A DNA stretch of 64,000 bases from Streptomyces sp. NBC_00341 (GCF_041435055.1 NZ_CP108002.1:7440001-7504000); one strand, 5' to 3'. Positions 23,460 to 32,317 are shown, counted from the first letter of the stretch. Notes: generated by a model not told the origin, from the sequence alone. A program made the numbers and translations.

Positions 23460-24617
23460 GTGCGGCACATGAAGGGCGAAACGGGGGAGAGCGGCCGGCG
23501 TGCGCTGCTGCTGGACGCGGCCCTGGCGGTCGCGATCGGGGCGGCGGTCCTCGGCGCGGCCTCGGTCGCGTCGGCGCCCGGCGCCCTCGATCTGCTGCTC
23601 GTCGCGACCGGTGCGCTGGCACTGGCCGGGCACCGCCGGGCGCCCCGCACGGTACTCGTCGTCACGACGCTCGCCATGTCCGGCTACGTGCTCCACGCGC
23701 ATCCGGGCAGCTGGGCGGCGTTCCCCGTGCTGGCCGCGGTGCACGCCGCCGCCCGCAGCGGACACCGCCTCTGGGGAGTCGCGGCGGGCGCCCTCTTCCT
23801 CGCCGGCTACTTCACCGTCATGACGGCCGCCGCACCCGCCGCAGAGGGCACCGTGGAGCGCACCCTGCTGCTGCTCGGCTGGTTCCTGTGCGCCGGGGTC
23901 ACCGGGCTCATCGACAAGAACTGGCAGGCCTACCTGCGCCAGACGGAGCAGCGCGCACTCGACGCCGAACGCGGCCGCGACGAGATCGCGCTGCGCCGGG
24001 CGGGGGAGGAGCGGCTGCGGATCGCCCGCGAACTGCACGACTCCCTCACCCACTCCATCTCGATCGTCAAGCTCCAGGCGGGAGTCGCCGTCCACCTCGC
24101 GCGCAAACGCGGCGCCGAGGTGGAGCCCGCCCTCCTCGCCATCCAGGAGGCGAGTGGCGAGGCGATGCGCGAGCTGCGCGCCACGCTGGAGGTGCTGCGC
24201 ACGGACGTGGTCGAGCCCGGCACCGGCCTCGACCGGATCGGTGAGCTGGCCGAGCGCGCCCGCAGCGCGGGCATCGTCCTCGCGGTCACCGTCAGCGGCG
24301 ACGAGCGCCCGCTGCCGGTGGACGTGGACCGGACCGCCTACCGCATCGTGCAGGAGGCCCTCACCAACGTGGCCCGGCACGCCGGCCGTGCCCGTACCAC
24401 CGTCGAACTCGGTTACGGGGAACGGTCCCTGACCGTGCGCGTCGAGGACAACGGGCCCTGTGCCCCGGGTGACGCGGTCACCGCCGGCACCGGCCTCACC
24501 GGCATGCGTGAACGCGTCACGGCCCTCGGCGGCACGCTGGACGCCGCGCCGAGGCGGGCCGGCGGCTTCTCCGTACGCGCCGAACTACCGCTGCGTACCG
24601 CGCGGACCACCGCATGA
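23460..24617 (+). CDS. NarL-type sensor histidine kinase
   Basis: This 385-residue sensor has four to five hydrophobic segments in the first 150 residues (LLLDAALAVAIGAAVLGAAS, LDLLLVATGALALAG, TLLLLGWFLCAGVTGLI). A HisKA_3 domain follows with His 193 in RIARELHDSLTHSISIVK, then an ATP-binding domain with IVQEALTNVARHA, VEDNG and GTGLTGMRERV. It phosphorylates the response regulator encoded by the overlapping next gene. There is almost no extracytoplasmic loop, so the signal is probably sensed in the membrane. Either GTG 23460 (GGAG 5 bases upstream) or ATG 23469 (TAGGGT 7 bases upstream, leaderless-like) could be the start. Confidence 0.9.
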   Translation: MRHMKGETGESGRRALLLDAALAVAIGAAVLGAASVASAPGALDLLLVATGALALAGHRRAPRTVLVVTTLAMSGYVLHAHPGSWAAFPVLAAVHAAARSGHRLWGVAAGALFLAGYFTVMTAAAPAAEGTVERTLLLLGWFLCAGVTGLIDKNWQAYLRQTEQRALDAERGRDEIALRRAGEERLRIARELHDSLTHSISIVKLQAGVAVHLARKRGAEVEPALLAIQEASGEAMRELRATLEVLRTDVVEPGTGLDRIGELAERARSAGIVLAVTVSGDERPLPVDVDRTAYRIVQEALTNVARHAGRARTTVELGYGERSLTVRVEDNGPCAPGDAVTAGTGLTGMRERVTALGGTLDAAPRRAGGFSVRAELPLRTARTTA

Positions 24618-25318
24618 GCGAGGACACCGGCGGCCCGTTGCGGGTACTGATCGTCGACGACCAGGCCCTGATGCGGGCTGGATTCCGGGCCCTGCTCGAC
24701 GCGGAGGACGGCATCGAGGTGGTCGGTGAGGCCGCGGACGGCCGCGCGGGCCTGGAACTGGCCCGGCTGCACACCCCCGACATCGCGCTCGTCGATGTGC
24801 AGATGCCGGTGATGACCGGGATCGAGGCGACCCGGGCCATCGCCGCGGACCCGCTGCTGAACGGGGTACGCGTCGTGATCCTGACCAACTACGGCCTGGA
24901 CGAGTACGTGTTCGAGGCGCTGCGTGCCGGGGCGGCGGGCTTCCTGCTCAAGGACACCGAGCCGGCCGAGCTGCTCCGGGCCATCCGCGTCGCGGCGAGC
25001 GGCGACGCGCTGCTGTCGCCCGCCATCACCCGCAGACTGATCGGCGCGTTCGTCGCCCGGCCCCCCGACCGGTCCACCGCCCCCGGATTCGAGACCCTGA
25101 CCCGCCGGGAACGCGAGGTGAGCGCCCTCGCGGCCCGCGGGCTGACGAACGAGGAGATCGCCGCGCACATGGTGATCAGCCCCTTCACGGCCAAGACGCA
25201 CATCAGCCGCGCCATGGTCAAGCTGGGCGCCCGGGACCGCGCCCAACTCGTCGTGTTCGTCTACGAGTCGGGTCTCGTCACCCCCGGCGGACCGGGGCGC
25301 GGTCCGTCTCCGTCCTGA
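24614..25318 (+). CDS. NarL/LuxR-family response regulator
   Basis: This 234-residue protein has a receiver domain (LIVDDQALMRAGFRALL; phosphoacceptor Asp 61 in ALVDVQMPVMTG; Thr/Lys switch in ILTNYGLDEYVF and FLLKDTEP) and a C-terminal LuxR helix-turn-helix (LTRREREVSALAARGLTNEEIAAHMVIS). The ATG overlaps the kinase stop (ATGA), so the pair is coupled. Its targets are not evident in this window. Confidence 0.93.
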   Translation: MSEDTGGPLRVLIVDDQALMRAGFRALLDAEDGIEVVGEAADGRAGLELARLHTPDIALVDVQMPVMTGIEATRAIAADPLLNGVRVVILTNYGLDEYVFEALRAGAAGFLLKDTEPAELLRAIRVAASGDALLSPAITRRLIGAFVARPPDRSTAPGFETLTRREREVSALAARGLTNEEIAAHMVISPFTAKTHISRAMVKLGARDRAQLVVFVYESGLVTPGGPGRGPSPS

Positions 25319-25333
25319 CCGGAACGACAGGCC

Positions 25334-26398
25334 CTACGGCACCCGGGCGGTCCACTCGGCCGTGCCGAACTTGGTGCGGACGAGCTCCTCCGCCCGGTCC
25401 TGCTCGTCCTGGCTCACGGTGCCGGTGGTGAGCCCGTGGCGGGTGCGGAACGACTCGATCATGTTGTCGATGACGGCACCGCGGGGGAGCCCGGTCTGCC
25501 GACGGAGGGGGTCGACGCGCTTCTTGGCGCTCTTGGTGCCCTTGTCGGACATCTTCTCGCGGCCGATCCGCAGGACGTCGAGCATCTTGTCGGCGTCGAT
25601 GTCGTAGGACATCGTCACGTGGTGCAGCACCGCACCCGGTCCGCCGTCGTGGCCCACGACGCGCTTCTGCGCCGCCCCGGCGATCTTCCCGACCTCGGTC
25701 GCGATGTCGTTCAGCGGCTGGTACCAGGCCTTGATGCCCATGTCGCCGAGGGCTTCGAGCACCCAGTCGTCGAGGTAGGCGTAGCTGTCGGCGAAGGAGA
25801 GCCCGGAGACCAGGGCGTCGGGGACGGAGAGGGAGTAGGTGATGGTGTTGCCCGGCTCCACGAACATCGCCCCGCCGCCCGAGACCCGGCGCACGACGCT
25901 CACCCCGTGCCGGGCGGCGGCCTCGGCGTCGACCTCGTTGCGCAGCGACTGGAAGCTGCCGATGATCACGGCGGGCGAGTCCCACTCCCAGACCCGGAGC
26001 GTCGGCGGACGCCGTCCGGCCGCGACCTCCGCGGTGATGACCTCGTCGAGGGCCATGTGCAGGGCGGGGGACTGCGGCTGCTCGTGGATGAGCTGCCAGT
26101 CGTAGTCGCTCCACTCGGTGGCGTGGGCCAGTGCCCGGCGTACGGCGACGGCGATGCCCTCGGAGGTGAGGCCGAACATCACGGTCGAGGCGGGGAGCGC
26201 CGCGTCGATCCTGGCGGTCAGGTCCGCGGTGCCGGTGTTGGCCGGGGCCCCCTCCAGCGCCGTGTCGATGGCGAGGATCGCCTCGTCCGGTTCCAGGAAG
26301 AAGTCCCCGGCCACCCGTACGTCGCGCAGGGCGCCGCCCTCGACGTCCAGGTCCACCACGACGAGCTTGCCGCCGGGCACCTTGTACTCTCCATGCAC
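25334..26398 (-). CDS. Lipoate-protein ligase with N-terminal accessory domain
   Basis: This 354-residue protein has residues 1-85 resembling the lipoate-ligase accessory (LplB / LplA C-terminal) domain (HGEYKVPGGKLVVVDLDVEGG; GDFFLEPDEAI). These are followed by the LplA-type catalytic domain with WEWDSPAVIIGSFQSLRNEVD, VVRRVSGGGAMFVEPGNTITYSL (RRxSGGGAV-type motif) and the lysine region KIAGAAQKRV. It would adenylate lipoate and transfer it to E2/H proteins. In E. coli LplA the small domain is C-terminal, so the order here is swapped. The likely start is GTG 26398. No other lipoate genes are adjacent. Confidence 0.85.
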   Translation of the reverse strand: MHGEYKVPGGKLVVVDLDVEGGALRDVRVAGDFFLEPDEAILAIDTALEGAPANTGTADLTARIDAALPASTVMFGLTSEGIAVAVRRALAHATEWSDYDWQLIHEQPQSPALHMALDEVITAEVAAGRRPPTLRVWEWDSPAVIIGSFQSLRNEVDAEAAARHGVSVVRRVSGGGAMFVEPGNTITYSLSVPDALVSGLSFADSYAYLDDWVLEALGDMGIKAWYQPLNDIATEVGKIAGAAQKRVVGHDGGPGAVLHHVTMSYDIDADKMLDVLRIGREKMSDKGTKSAKKRVDPLRRQTGLPRGAVIDNMIESFRTRHGLTTGTVSQDEQDRAEELVRTKFGTAEWTARVP

Positions 26399-26578
26399 GG
26401 CTTCTGTCCTTTCCCGTGCGCGGCAGGGGATAGACGCGCACATACCTCTCATCGCACTCTAATACCTGCTCGTGACGAGTGGCTGCGGAGCCTCGGAGCG
26501 ACGGTTCGGACCGCAGTATCAGCTCCGGCACTGCCTGATACCCCGCGATCTTCGCCGGTCACCCGGACGGAGTCCCCC

Positions 26579-27141
26579 GGCGGGTCGCCTTGTCACTGGG
26601 ACGACTTTCCACGTCTCTACCGCCGCCGCGTCCCGCGCATCATCCGCCCTCTTGTCGCCGGTCAGTTCCACGTCTCCGAGGAGCTGATCGCCACCCGCCT
26701 GGTCGAGGCGGGCCGGAGCACCTGGGAGGCGCCCCTGGCCGACGCTCTTCGCAACGTCTGGACCGCGTGGTGGCAGGCCACATTGCACACCTACCCCAGC
26801 CCGGTGTCGATCAGGGACACCCTCGCCGTGATCACCGTCGCCACCGACAGCCTGCGCCCCTGGCTGGACACCTGGACCGTCACCCGGACCCCGGCCGCCG
26901 ACACGCACTTGGCGGACCTGATGGACGACGTGCTGTGCGAGTACGAGATCACCGACCTGAGCCTGGGGTTCTACAGCGAGTACCACGCCACCGCGGAGCT
27001 GGTGGATTGGCTCCTCACGGATGTGCGCGACCGTGTCACTGACTCCGTCTCGACGACCCGGATTTCATTCACCACCTCCAGCAGCTGATCAGCGCTCCAA
27101 CTGGCGTCCCAACCGACGCGATTCACAACGACGACTTCTGA
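26579..27141 (+). pseudogene. Remnant of a conserved hypothetical gene with a one-base frameshift
   Basis: One frame gives protein-like sequence (HWDDFPRLYRRRVPRIIRP, WTAWWQATLHTYP, EITDLSLGFYSEYHATAELV) but has no ATG, GTG or TTG start upstream in frame. Near 27046 the protein-like signal jumps to the next frame, giving DDPDFIHHLQQLISAPTG and ending NDDF at TGA 27139-27141. Restoring one G in CCGTC at about 27045-27049 would join the two as DSGLDDPDF. The gene thus appears to have lost its 5' end and one base. The left limit is approximate. I do not recognise the family. A sequencing error could explain the frameshift but not the missing start. Confidence 0.65.
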
Positions 27142-27259
27142 GCTCTTGGGGTCGGTGTCGGCCGGTCGGTGAGTGTGACTCCGGTGACGGCGAGGTTCCG
27201 GCTCGTCTCGGATCCTTGGTCGGGTGTCTGTGTAGGGGCTCGCGTATCACCGCGACCCC

Positions 27260-28018
27260 CTACAGCAGGACGCCGCCGGACACTTCGAGGCGCTGGGCGG
27301 TGACCCATCGCAGGTCCTCGGAGGCGAGGGCGGCGATGGCGTCGCCGATCTCCTGTGGTTCGCCGACGCGGCCGAGCGCGGTCTGCGCGCTCAGGCCCTC
27401 GCGCATCTGTGCGTCGTCCCGCATGGCGCCGCCGTTGAAGTCGGTGGCGGTCGGCCCCGGCGCGATGGCGTTGACGCGGATCTTGCGCGCCCCCAGCTCC
27501 ACGGCCAAGGTCCGGCTCAGGACCTCGACCGCCGCCTTGGAGGCCGAGTAGACCGAGGTGCCGGCGCTGGTGTGGCGGCTGAGGGAGGAGGAGACGTTGA
27601 TGATCCGCCCCCCGTCGGCCAGCACGGGCACGAGCGCCTGGATGAGGAAGAACGTGCCGCGCACGTTGGTGTCCATCACCGCGTCGTAGTCGTCGACCGT
27701 GACCGCTTCCAGCGGTCCGAACAGCCCGATCCCTGCATTGTTGACCAGGACGTCCAGCCGGGTCGCGTCCCAGCGCTCCAGTTGCGCGGCCAGGTGGGAG
27801 ACGAAGGCGGGAAAGGCGGCGACGTCGCTGATGTCCAGCCGCAGTGCGGCGGCTGTGGCGCCGGTTTCCTGGATGCTTCTTACCGTCTCCTCGGCCTCCT
27901 GCGCGTCGCCGCGGTGGGTGACGATGACGCGCAGCCCGTGCCGGGCCAGCGCCTGGGCCGTGGCCCGGCCCAGCCCGCGATTGCCGCCGGTCACCAATGC
28001 GATCCTGCCTGACTCCAT
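27260..28018 (-). CDS. SDR-family oxidoreductase
   Basis: This 252-residue classical short-chain dehydrogenase has the NAD(P) motif VTGGNRGLGRATAQ, NNAG in LVNNAGIGLFG, the catalytic Ser in NVSSSLSR, and Tyr/Lys in YSASKAAVEV. PGPTATDF follows. A basic residue after the glycine motif suggests NADPH. Its substrate is unknown. It is divergent from a TetR regulator with two operators in the gap, so it is probably repressed by that protein. Confidence 0.92.
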   Translation of the reverse strand: MESGRIALVTGGNRGLGRATAQALARHGLRVIVTHRGDAQEAEETVRSIQETGATAAALRLDISDVAAFPAFVSHLAAQLERWDATRLDVLVNNAGIGLFGPLEAVTVDDYDAVMDTNVRGTFFLIQALVPVLADGGRIINVSSSLSRHTSAGTSVYSASKAAVEVLSRTLAVELGARKIRVNAIAPGPTATDFNGGAMRDDAQMREGLSAQTALGRVGEPQEIGDAIAALASEDLRWVTAQRLEVSGGVLL

Positions 28019-28083
28019 GAGTGCTTCTCCTTGCGGGAACGGAACGGAACGACGCCGGCGGGGAGGGTTCCCGCCGACCAGAT

Positions 28084-28150
28084 GCGAGTCATCCGACTCG
28101 CCTCCTTGTCCACGTAAGCATCTGCATAGTGGCGAGTCAAGTGACTCGCC
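28084..28150. promoter_or_regulatory. Two TetR-type operators between SDR and TetR genes
   Basis: GCGAGTC-ATCC-GACTCGC (28084-28101) and the perfect 20-base palindrome GGCGAGTCAAGTGACTCGCC (28131-28150) share the GCGAGTC/GACTCGC arms. On the minus strand TTGACT (28140-28135) inside the second site is a plausible -35 for the SDR gene. On the plus strand CATACT (28162-28167) ends 6 bases before ATG 28174. The sites would let the TetR protein repress both genes. Confidence 0.75.
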
Positions 28151-28173
28151 TCGTGATGGGGCATACTGGGCCC

Positions 28174-28821
28174 ATGACCGCAGGACTCTCCGCGCACCAT
28201 CAACGACTCGCTCAGCGCAAGCGCGAGGCGATCACCGCAGCGGCCACGAAGCTGTTCCTGGAGCGGGGCTACGACGGGACCTCACTGGCGAAGATCGCGC
28301 AGGAAGCGGTCGTCTCGAAGTCCACGCTGTTCAAGCAGTTCCCCACCAAGGCCGCGCTCTTCGAGGCCATCGTCACCGAGTACTGGAAGGGCGGGCCGGA
28401 CCCGGCGGCGCCCGCGACGCAGCCCGGGGACCTGCGCGCCGGCCTGAGCGCGATCGGCCGCCAGTACGCCGAGCTGATCGGCCGGCCCGCGATGGCGGCC
28501 CTCTTCCGGATCGTCATCGCCGAACTGCCGCGCTTCCCGGAATTGGGACGGGCTCAGTTCGAGCTGGGCAAGCTGCCCTACTTCATCTCCGTCCAGCACT
28601 ACCTGGACGCCGAGCACGCCGCGGGCACCGCGGTGGTGCCCGACGCGGAGAGCGCCACCAACCAGTTCCTCGGAATGATCGCCAACTACGTCCTGTGGCC
28701 GCGGATGCTGCTCGCCGACTGGAGCCCCGCACCTGCCGACGTCGACCGCGCCGTCGAGGAGGCGGTCACGACGATGCTCGCCCGCTACGCCCGCGGCGCC
28801 GGCGACCCGCAGCACTCCTGA
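28174..28821 (+). CDS. TetR-family repressor
   Basis: This 215-residue protein has an N-terminal helix-turn-helix (KREAITAAATKLFLERGYDGTSLAKIAQEAVVSKSTLFKQFPTKAALFEAIV) and a C-terminal ligand domain of the AcrR/TetR-C type (PAMAALFRIVIAELPRFPELGRAQFE). ATG 28174 (MTAGLSAHH) is favoured by a leaderless-type spacing to CATACT; ATG 28156 is possible. It is divergent from the SDR gene, whose product may modify the ligand. Two matching palindromes in the gap support autoregulation. Confidence 0.92.
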   Translation: MTAGLSAHHQRLAQRKREAITAAATKLFLERGYDGTSLAKIAQEAVVSKSTLFKQFPTKAALFEAIVTEYWKGGPDPAAPATQPGDLRAGLSAIGRQYAELIGRPAMAALFRIVIAELPRFPELGRAQFELGKLPYFISVQHYLDAEHAAGTAVVPDAESATNQFLGMIANYVLWPRMLLADWSPAPADVDRAVEEAVTTMLARYARGAGDPQHS

Positions 28822-28905
28822 GGGCTCCGACGCCGCCGCGGGACACCGTGGCGCGGGCCAGGAGCGTGGGTCAGTCATGGCTTAGCTGGAGCGCGGGGTC
28901 TGGCT

Positions 28906-28933
28906 GCTGGTCATGAATCCGGCCATGACCAGC
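28906..28933. repeat. Inverted repeat overlapping the start of the acetyltransferase remnant
   Basis: GCTGGTCATG (28906-28915) pairs perfectly with CATGACCAGC (28924-28933) around AATCCGGC. Both arms contain an ATG-type codon of the following remnant. It may be a terminator for the TetR gene or an operator. Confidence 0.5.
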
Positions 28934-29220
28934 TGTATGACCGCTGAGCCCGTCATCCTTGACGCCGAGGAGCTGGCATCCGATCCGGAGCTGGAGGCCC
29001 GGTTCACGGAGTCGGCCCACCGGATCCCGGCGGTCCTGGTCGGGGGAGGTGCCGCGCTGGGCTGGATCGAACCTCCCTCGCGGGAGGACGTGGTAGAGCC
29101 TCTCGGCCACGTCGTCTCCGCGGTGCGGGCCGGGGATGCGGCCCTGCGTGCCGCTTACCTCGACCGTCGGCCCCTCACCGATCCTGGCGGACTGCACCGC
29201 ACAGCGCGGCTGCCCACCCT
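28913..29220 (+). pseudogene. N-terminal half of a GNAT acetyltransferase
   Basis: The frame from ATG 28913 or 28925 reads AEPVILDAEELASDPELEAR, ESAHRIPAVLVGGGAALGWIEPPSREDVVEPL and GDAALRAAYLDRRPL. This matches, as I remember it, the first half of a GNAT group common in Streptomyces, in which LGYWRRY and an acetyl-CoA-binding RGxG segment follow. Here the sequence instead runs into unrelated text, and no RGxG motif is found in any frame before the hairpin at 29283. It is therefore a truncated, probably dead, gene. The right limit is approximate. Confidence 0.5.
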
Positions 29221-29282
29221 TCACGGGGATTCGCGGACGAGGCCGCGCCGGTCCGCCGGGTCTGTGACGTGGCCGCGCTGCT

Positions 29283-29310
29283 GTGAGCCGCGGAGGTTTC
29301 CGCGGCTCAC
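29283..29310. terminator. Hairpin terminator after GH97 gene
   Basis: GTGAGCCGCGG (29283-29293) pairs perfectly with CCGCGGCTCAC (29300-29310) around a 6-base loop, 28 bases beyond the stop of the minus-strand GH97 gene. Confidence 0.7.
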
Positions 29311-29338
29311 GGCAGGGACGTCTCCTGGGCCCGTCCGG

Positions 29339-32041
29339 TTACCGGCGGGCGGAGCCGGCTGCGGTGTGCAGCCTTGCGTCGGCCCAGTCCGCGTGGTCCG
29401 AGTCGTTGCCGTCGCCGCCGTCCGTCACGCGCAGGGTCAGCTGCTGCACGCCGGTGACGTCGATGTCGAAGGCATGGGCGGCGTCATTCGGGCCCATGGT
29501 CCCGCTCGTGCCCAGTGCCTTCCCGTCGCCGATGACTTCGAAGACGACGGAACCCTTGTCCGACTTCTCCTCGTCGATGCCGGCGTCGGCGCTGAAACGG
29601 TCATAGGCACCGCCCAGGTCGACCGTCACCTCGGAGGGCGCGTGTGTGCCGAGCCCCTTGTCGTAGGTCCGGTCGCCGATACGCAGCGGGCCCCCGTCAC
29701 CCTCGGCCGACTCGCCGTTGGACGTGTCCCGCTCGACCGGTCCCCAGCCGTTGCTCTCCGCCGAGAAGGGGAGATCGCTGACGTAGTCGATGCCGGGCGG
29801 TGACACGAAGACACGGGCCTGCCTCCGCAGGCTCAGTTTCGGGGCTGTCGCCCCCGCGGCCGGGTCCCGATAGGTGACGGTGACCGGAATTTCCGTCCAG
29901 CCGTAGGCGGGCTGCTTCGGCACAGTGATCCGCCAGCCCGCGGTCAGCGGCTGACCGGTGGCCAGCTCGGCGGCGGTCGCCCCCGGCCCCTCGACGCTCC
30001 AGCCCTCCGGGGCCTTCGCGCCCAGGGTGACATCGGTGACCGGACCGGACTCGTCGATCGCGAAGCTGCCGTCGAGCTTCACCTCCGTGCCCGGATCCGC
30101 CACGGTCTGCTGGGGGTCCACCGTCAGCGTGCCCGAGGGGACATGGCGTACGGGCTCGTCGCAACTGGCCCGGCCGGGCACAGCACGGCAGGCGATCGCG
30201 ACGAATCCACCGTTCTCGGCACCCGGTACCTTCAGGGTGTCGTGGCGCGTGAGCAGTCGGCTCTCCCGGACCAGACCGTCCGAGCCGTCGCGGACCAGAT
30301 CGACGCGCCACTTCCCGCCGCTCAGGAAGTCCAGCGGCACCTGGTGGGTGCGAGCCGAGCCTGCGGCCATCTCACCCAGGAACCATCGGGCGCCACTGCG
30401 TCGTGCGAAGCCGGCGCTCCGACCGGGCGCGCTGCCCTTGAGCAGCTTCGTCTCGTCCCAGACCGTCGGTACCTGCTCCAGGAAGCGGGCCAGTTCAGGA
30501 CGGGCCCGGTACTCCTCGATGCTGCCCGCGAAGTTCTGCAGACCCGACTCGAATATGACGGACAGGGCCAGTTCCGCCGCATCGGATGTGTTGCGCTGAC
30601 CGAACTGGAAACCCATCGGGGTGAAGTCCATCGACCCGACGACGTTACGGGTGAACGGCAGCGTCGCGATGTTGTCGGCCCGGACGTTGCCCTGCTCGGC
30701 GCCGTGCACCGCCTCCATCGACATCACCTGCGGCCAGGTGCGCTGGATGCCGTTCGGGATCGTGGAGCCGTGGAAGTCGACGACGAGTTCGCGCTCGGCC
30801 GTTGCCTTGAGTATTTCGTCGTACCACTGATAACGCTCACGGGTGTCGGAGTCCATGAAGTCGATCTTGAGTCCCGCGGCGCCCCATTTCTTGACCTTGT
30901 CCAGCTGGGCGTCACGCTCGGCGGCGGTGTCGAGGTCCGTCCAGGCCATCCACAGCAGGATCTTCACTCCGCGCCGTTTCGCGTAGTCCATGAGCTGCGG
31001 CATCCAGTCCGTGGTCTTCCAGCCGTCGTCGACGAGGGCGTACTGCCACCCGTGCGCCGCGGCGTAGTCCACGAACTTCTCCTGCGTCTCAAGGCTGCGC
31101 TGGGCCTCGCTGAACCCGGCCAGCCATGACCAGGCGACCTTCCCGGGTTTGATCCAGGAGGTGTCGCGGATCCGGGACGGCGGCGCCAGGTCGTCGATGA
31201 GGGTGGACTCGGTGACGGTCGCGAGATCGCCGATTACGGCGGTGCGCCACGGGGTGGCGAGCGGCCCGTCCGAGTGGACGTCCTTGTCGGCCAGGGCCAC
31301 CTCGTAGCGTCCGCTGCCCTGTTCGTGTACGAGACGGCTGCCGGAGTACCGGCCGTCGAGGTCCGATTCGGCGAGCAGGACGTTCTCGGCGCCCACCTGG
31401 AAGAGTGCCGGGTAGCCGTACTCGCCGCTGCCCGCGGAGGCCGCCGTGGTCCGGTCGTAAGGCTGCTCGTGAGGGGCGGCGTAGGAGCTGAGCCAGGCCG
31501 GCGAGGAGGCCGGGAGCCGGAAGGCGGAGGCCTCGTGCTCGATGGTCACGCCGTCCTTGCCGGGCAGCACATAGCGGTATGCCACGCCGTCGTCGGAGGC
31601 CCGGACCACCAGGTCGAGGCGTGCACCGTCCTTCCCCTCGAATGCGAACCGCGACTCGTTCATGTGGACGGACCGCCGGAGCTGCTTGCCGACGGTCGTC
31701 GTGTACGTCTCGTTGACGGCCCGGCTGTCACGGTGCAGCAGGCGCAGTCCCGAGGTCAGATCCGCCCGCTCGGTGACCACACCGACGGGCGCGGGTTCCA
31801 GGACCGTCCGTCCGTGTTGCCGGACGGAGAAGTCGAGCGAGCCGTCGGCCCGGTCGAGGGTGACGACCGCGGTGGGCCCGCCGCGCTGCACGGTCCATGA
31901 CGTGGCCGCGCGGCCGGAATGCGCGCTGACAACGTTGTCGGGGTGCGCGCTCGCCGGATTGGCCGAACCCAGGGCCAGTGCGGCGCTGACCGCCGCGGCC
32001 ATCAGGGCCATGGGGCCGGCACGTAGGTTTCGCCGTCTCAT
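29339..32041 (-). CDS. Secreted GH97 glycosidase with C-terminal NPCBM domain
   Basis: This 900-residue exported enzyme has a signal peptide MRRRNLRAGPMALMAAAVSAALALG. An N-terminal GH97 beta-sandwich follows (YRYVLPGKDG; WLSSYAAPHEQPYDR), then the barrel with ALVDDGW, WMAWTDLD, GLKIDFMDSDTRER (about residue 393) and VDFHGSTIPNGIQRTWP. The C-terminal GH97 domain continues to about 640, then an Ig/NEW3-like segment, then an NPCBM carbohydrate-binding domain (GPLRIGDRTYDKGLGTHAPSEVTVDLGG). The Asp in KIDFMD fits the retaining branch known as alpha-galactosidases, not the SusB-type inverting branch, so an alpha-galactosidase-like activity is likely. ATG 32041 follows GGAGG. It is divergent from another secreted glycosidase. 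Confidence 0.88.
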   Translation of the reverse strand: MRRRNLRAGPMALMAAAVSAALALGSANPASAHPDNVVSAHSGRAATSWTVQRGGPTAVVTLDRADGSLDFSVRQHGRTVLEPAPVGVVTERADLTSGLRLLHRDSRAVNETYTTTVGKQLRRSVHMNESRFAFEGKDGARLDLVVRASDDGVAYRYVLPGKDGVTIEHEASAFRLPASSPAWLSSYAAPHEQPYDRTTAASAGSGEYGYPALFQVGAENVLLAESDLDGRYSGSRLVHEQGSGRYEVALADKDVHSDGPLATPWRTAVIGDLATVTESTLIDDLAPPSRIRDTSWIKPGKVAWSWLAGFSEAQRSLETQEKFVDYAAAHGWQYALVDDGWKTTDWMPQLMDYAKRRGVKILLWMAWTDLDTAAERDAQLDKVKKWGAAGLKIDFMDSDTRERYQWYDEILKATAERELVVDFHGSTIPNGIQRTWPQVMSMEAVHGAEQGNVRADNIATLPFTRNVVGSMDFTPMGFQFGQRNTSDAAELALSVIFESGLQNFAGSIEEYRARPELARFLEQVPTVWDETKLLKGSAPGRSAGFARRSGARWFLGEMAAGSARTHQVPLDFLSGGKWRVDLVRDGSDGLVRESRLLTRHDTLKVPGAENGGFVAIACRAVPGRASCDEPVRHVPSGTLTVDPQQTVADPGTEVKLDGSFAIDESGPVTDVTLGAKAPEGWSVEGPGATAAELATGQPLTAGWRITVPKQPAYGWTEIPVTVTYRDPAAGATAPKLSLRRQARVFVSPPGIDYVSDLPFSAESNGWGPVERDTSNGESAEGDGGPLRIGDRTYDKGLGTHAPSEVTVDLGGAYDRFSADAGIDEEKSDKGSVVFEVIGDGKALGTSGTMGPNDAAHAFDIDVTGVQQLTLRVTDGGDGNDSDHADWADARLHTAAGSARR

Positions 32042-32182
32042 TCGGTCCTCCGTATCGAAATCGACCAACTATCAACAGCACCGGACGACTTCGCACAGTG
32101 CTGGTGCTTGCTTACCGTCGGAGCGATGTCTGTAAACAGGCTGCGTCGGAATGGTTTCGTCGCATACAGCTGTGCAGGAGGG

Positions 32183-32197
32183 ATTGAAACGTTCAAT
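32183..32197. promoter_or_regulatory. Palindrome ATTGAA-ACG-TTCAAT
   Basis: This is a perfect 6-base inverted repeat with the AACGTT-like centre typical of LacI-family sugar operators. It lies 142 bases upstream of the GH97 start and 368 before the other glycosidase, so it more likely serves GH97. No LacI gene is in the window. Confidence 0.45.
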
Positions 32198-32268
32198 GGC
32201 GTCAGGCGTGGCTCGGTGAGGTTGCGTGCCGAGGGGTAGCGCAGATGAATTGCTTCCAGCGCATTGCC

Positions 32269-32317
32269 TGAATCGAAGCAACTGACTTAGCCTGTCGCAC
32301 AGTTTGAATCGAATCAA
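32269..32317. promoter_or_regulatory. Pair of TGAATCGAA-NCAAC elements
   Basis: TGAATCGAAGCAAC (32269-32282) and TGAATCGAATCAAC (32305-32318) differ at one base and start 36 bases apart. The second is part of the near-palindrome TTGAATCGAATCAA with a central CG, as in LacI-type sites. They lie midway between the two glycosidase genes. Confidence 0.45.

Noticed and set aside
29220..29803. Continuation of the GNAT remnant frame into the GH97 region
   Set aside because: Beyond about 29220 it is antisense to the GH97 NPCBM domain and no longer protein-like.
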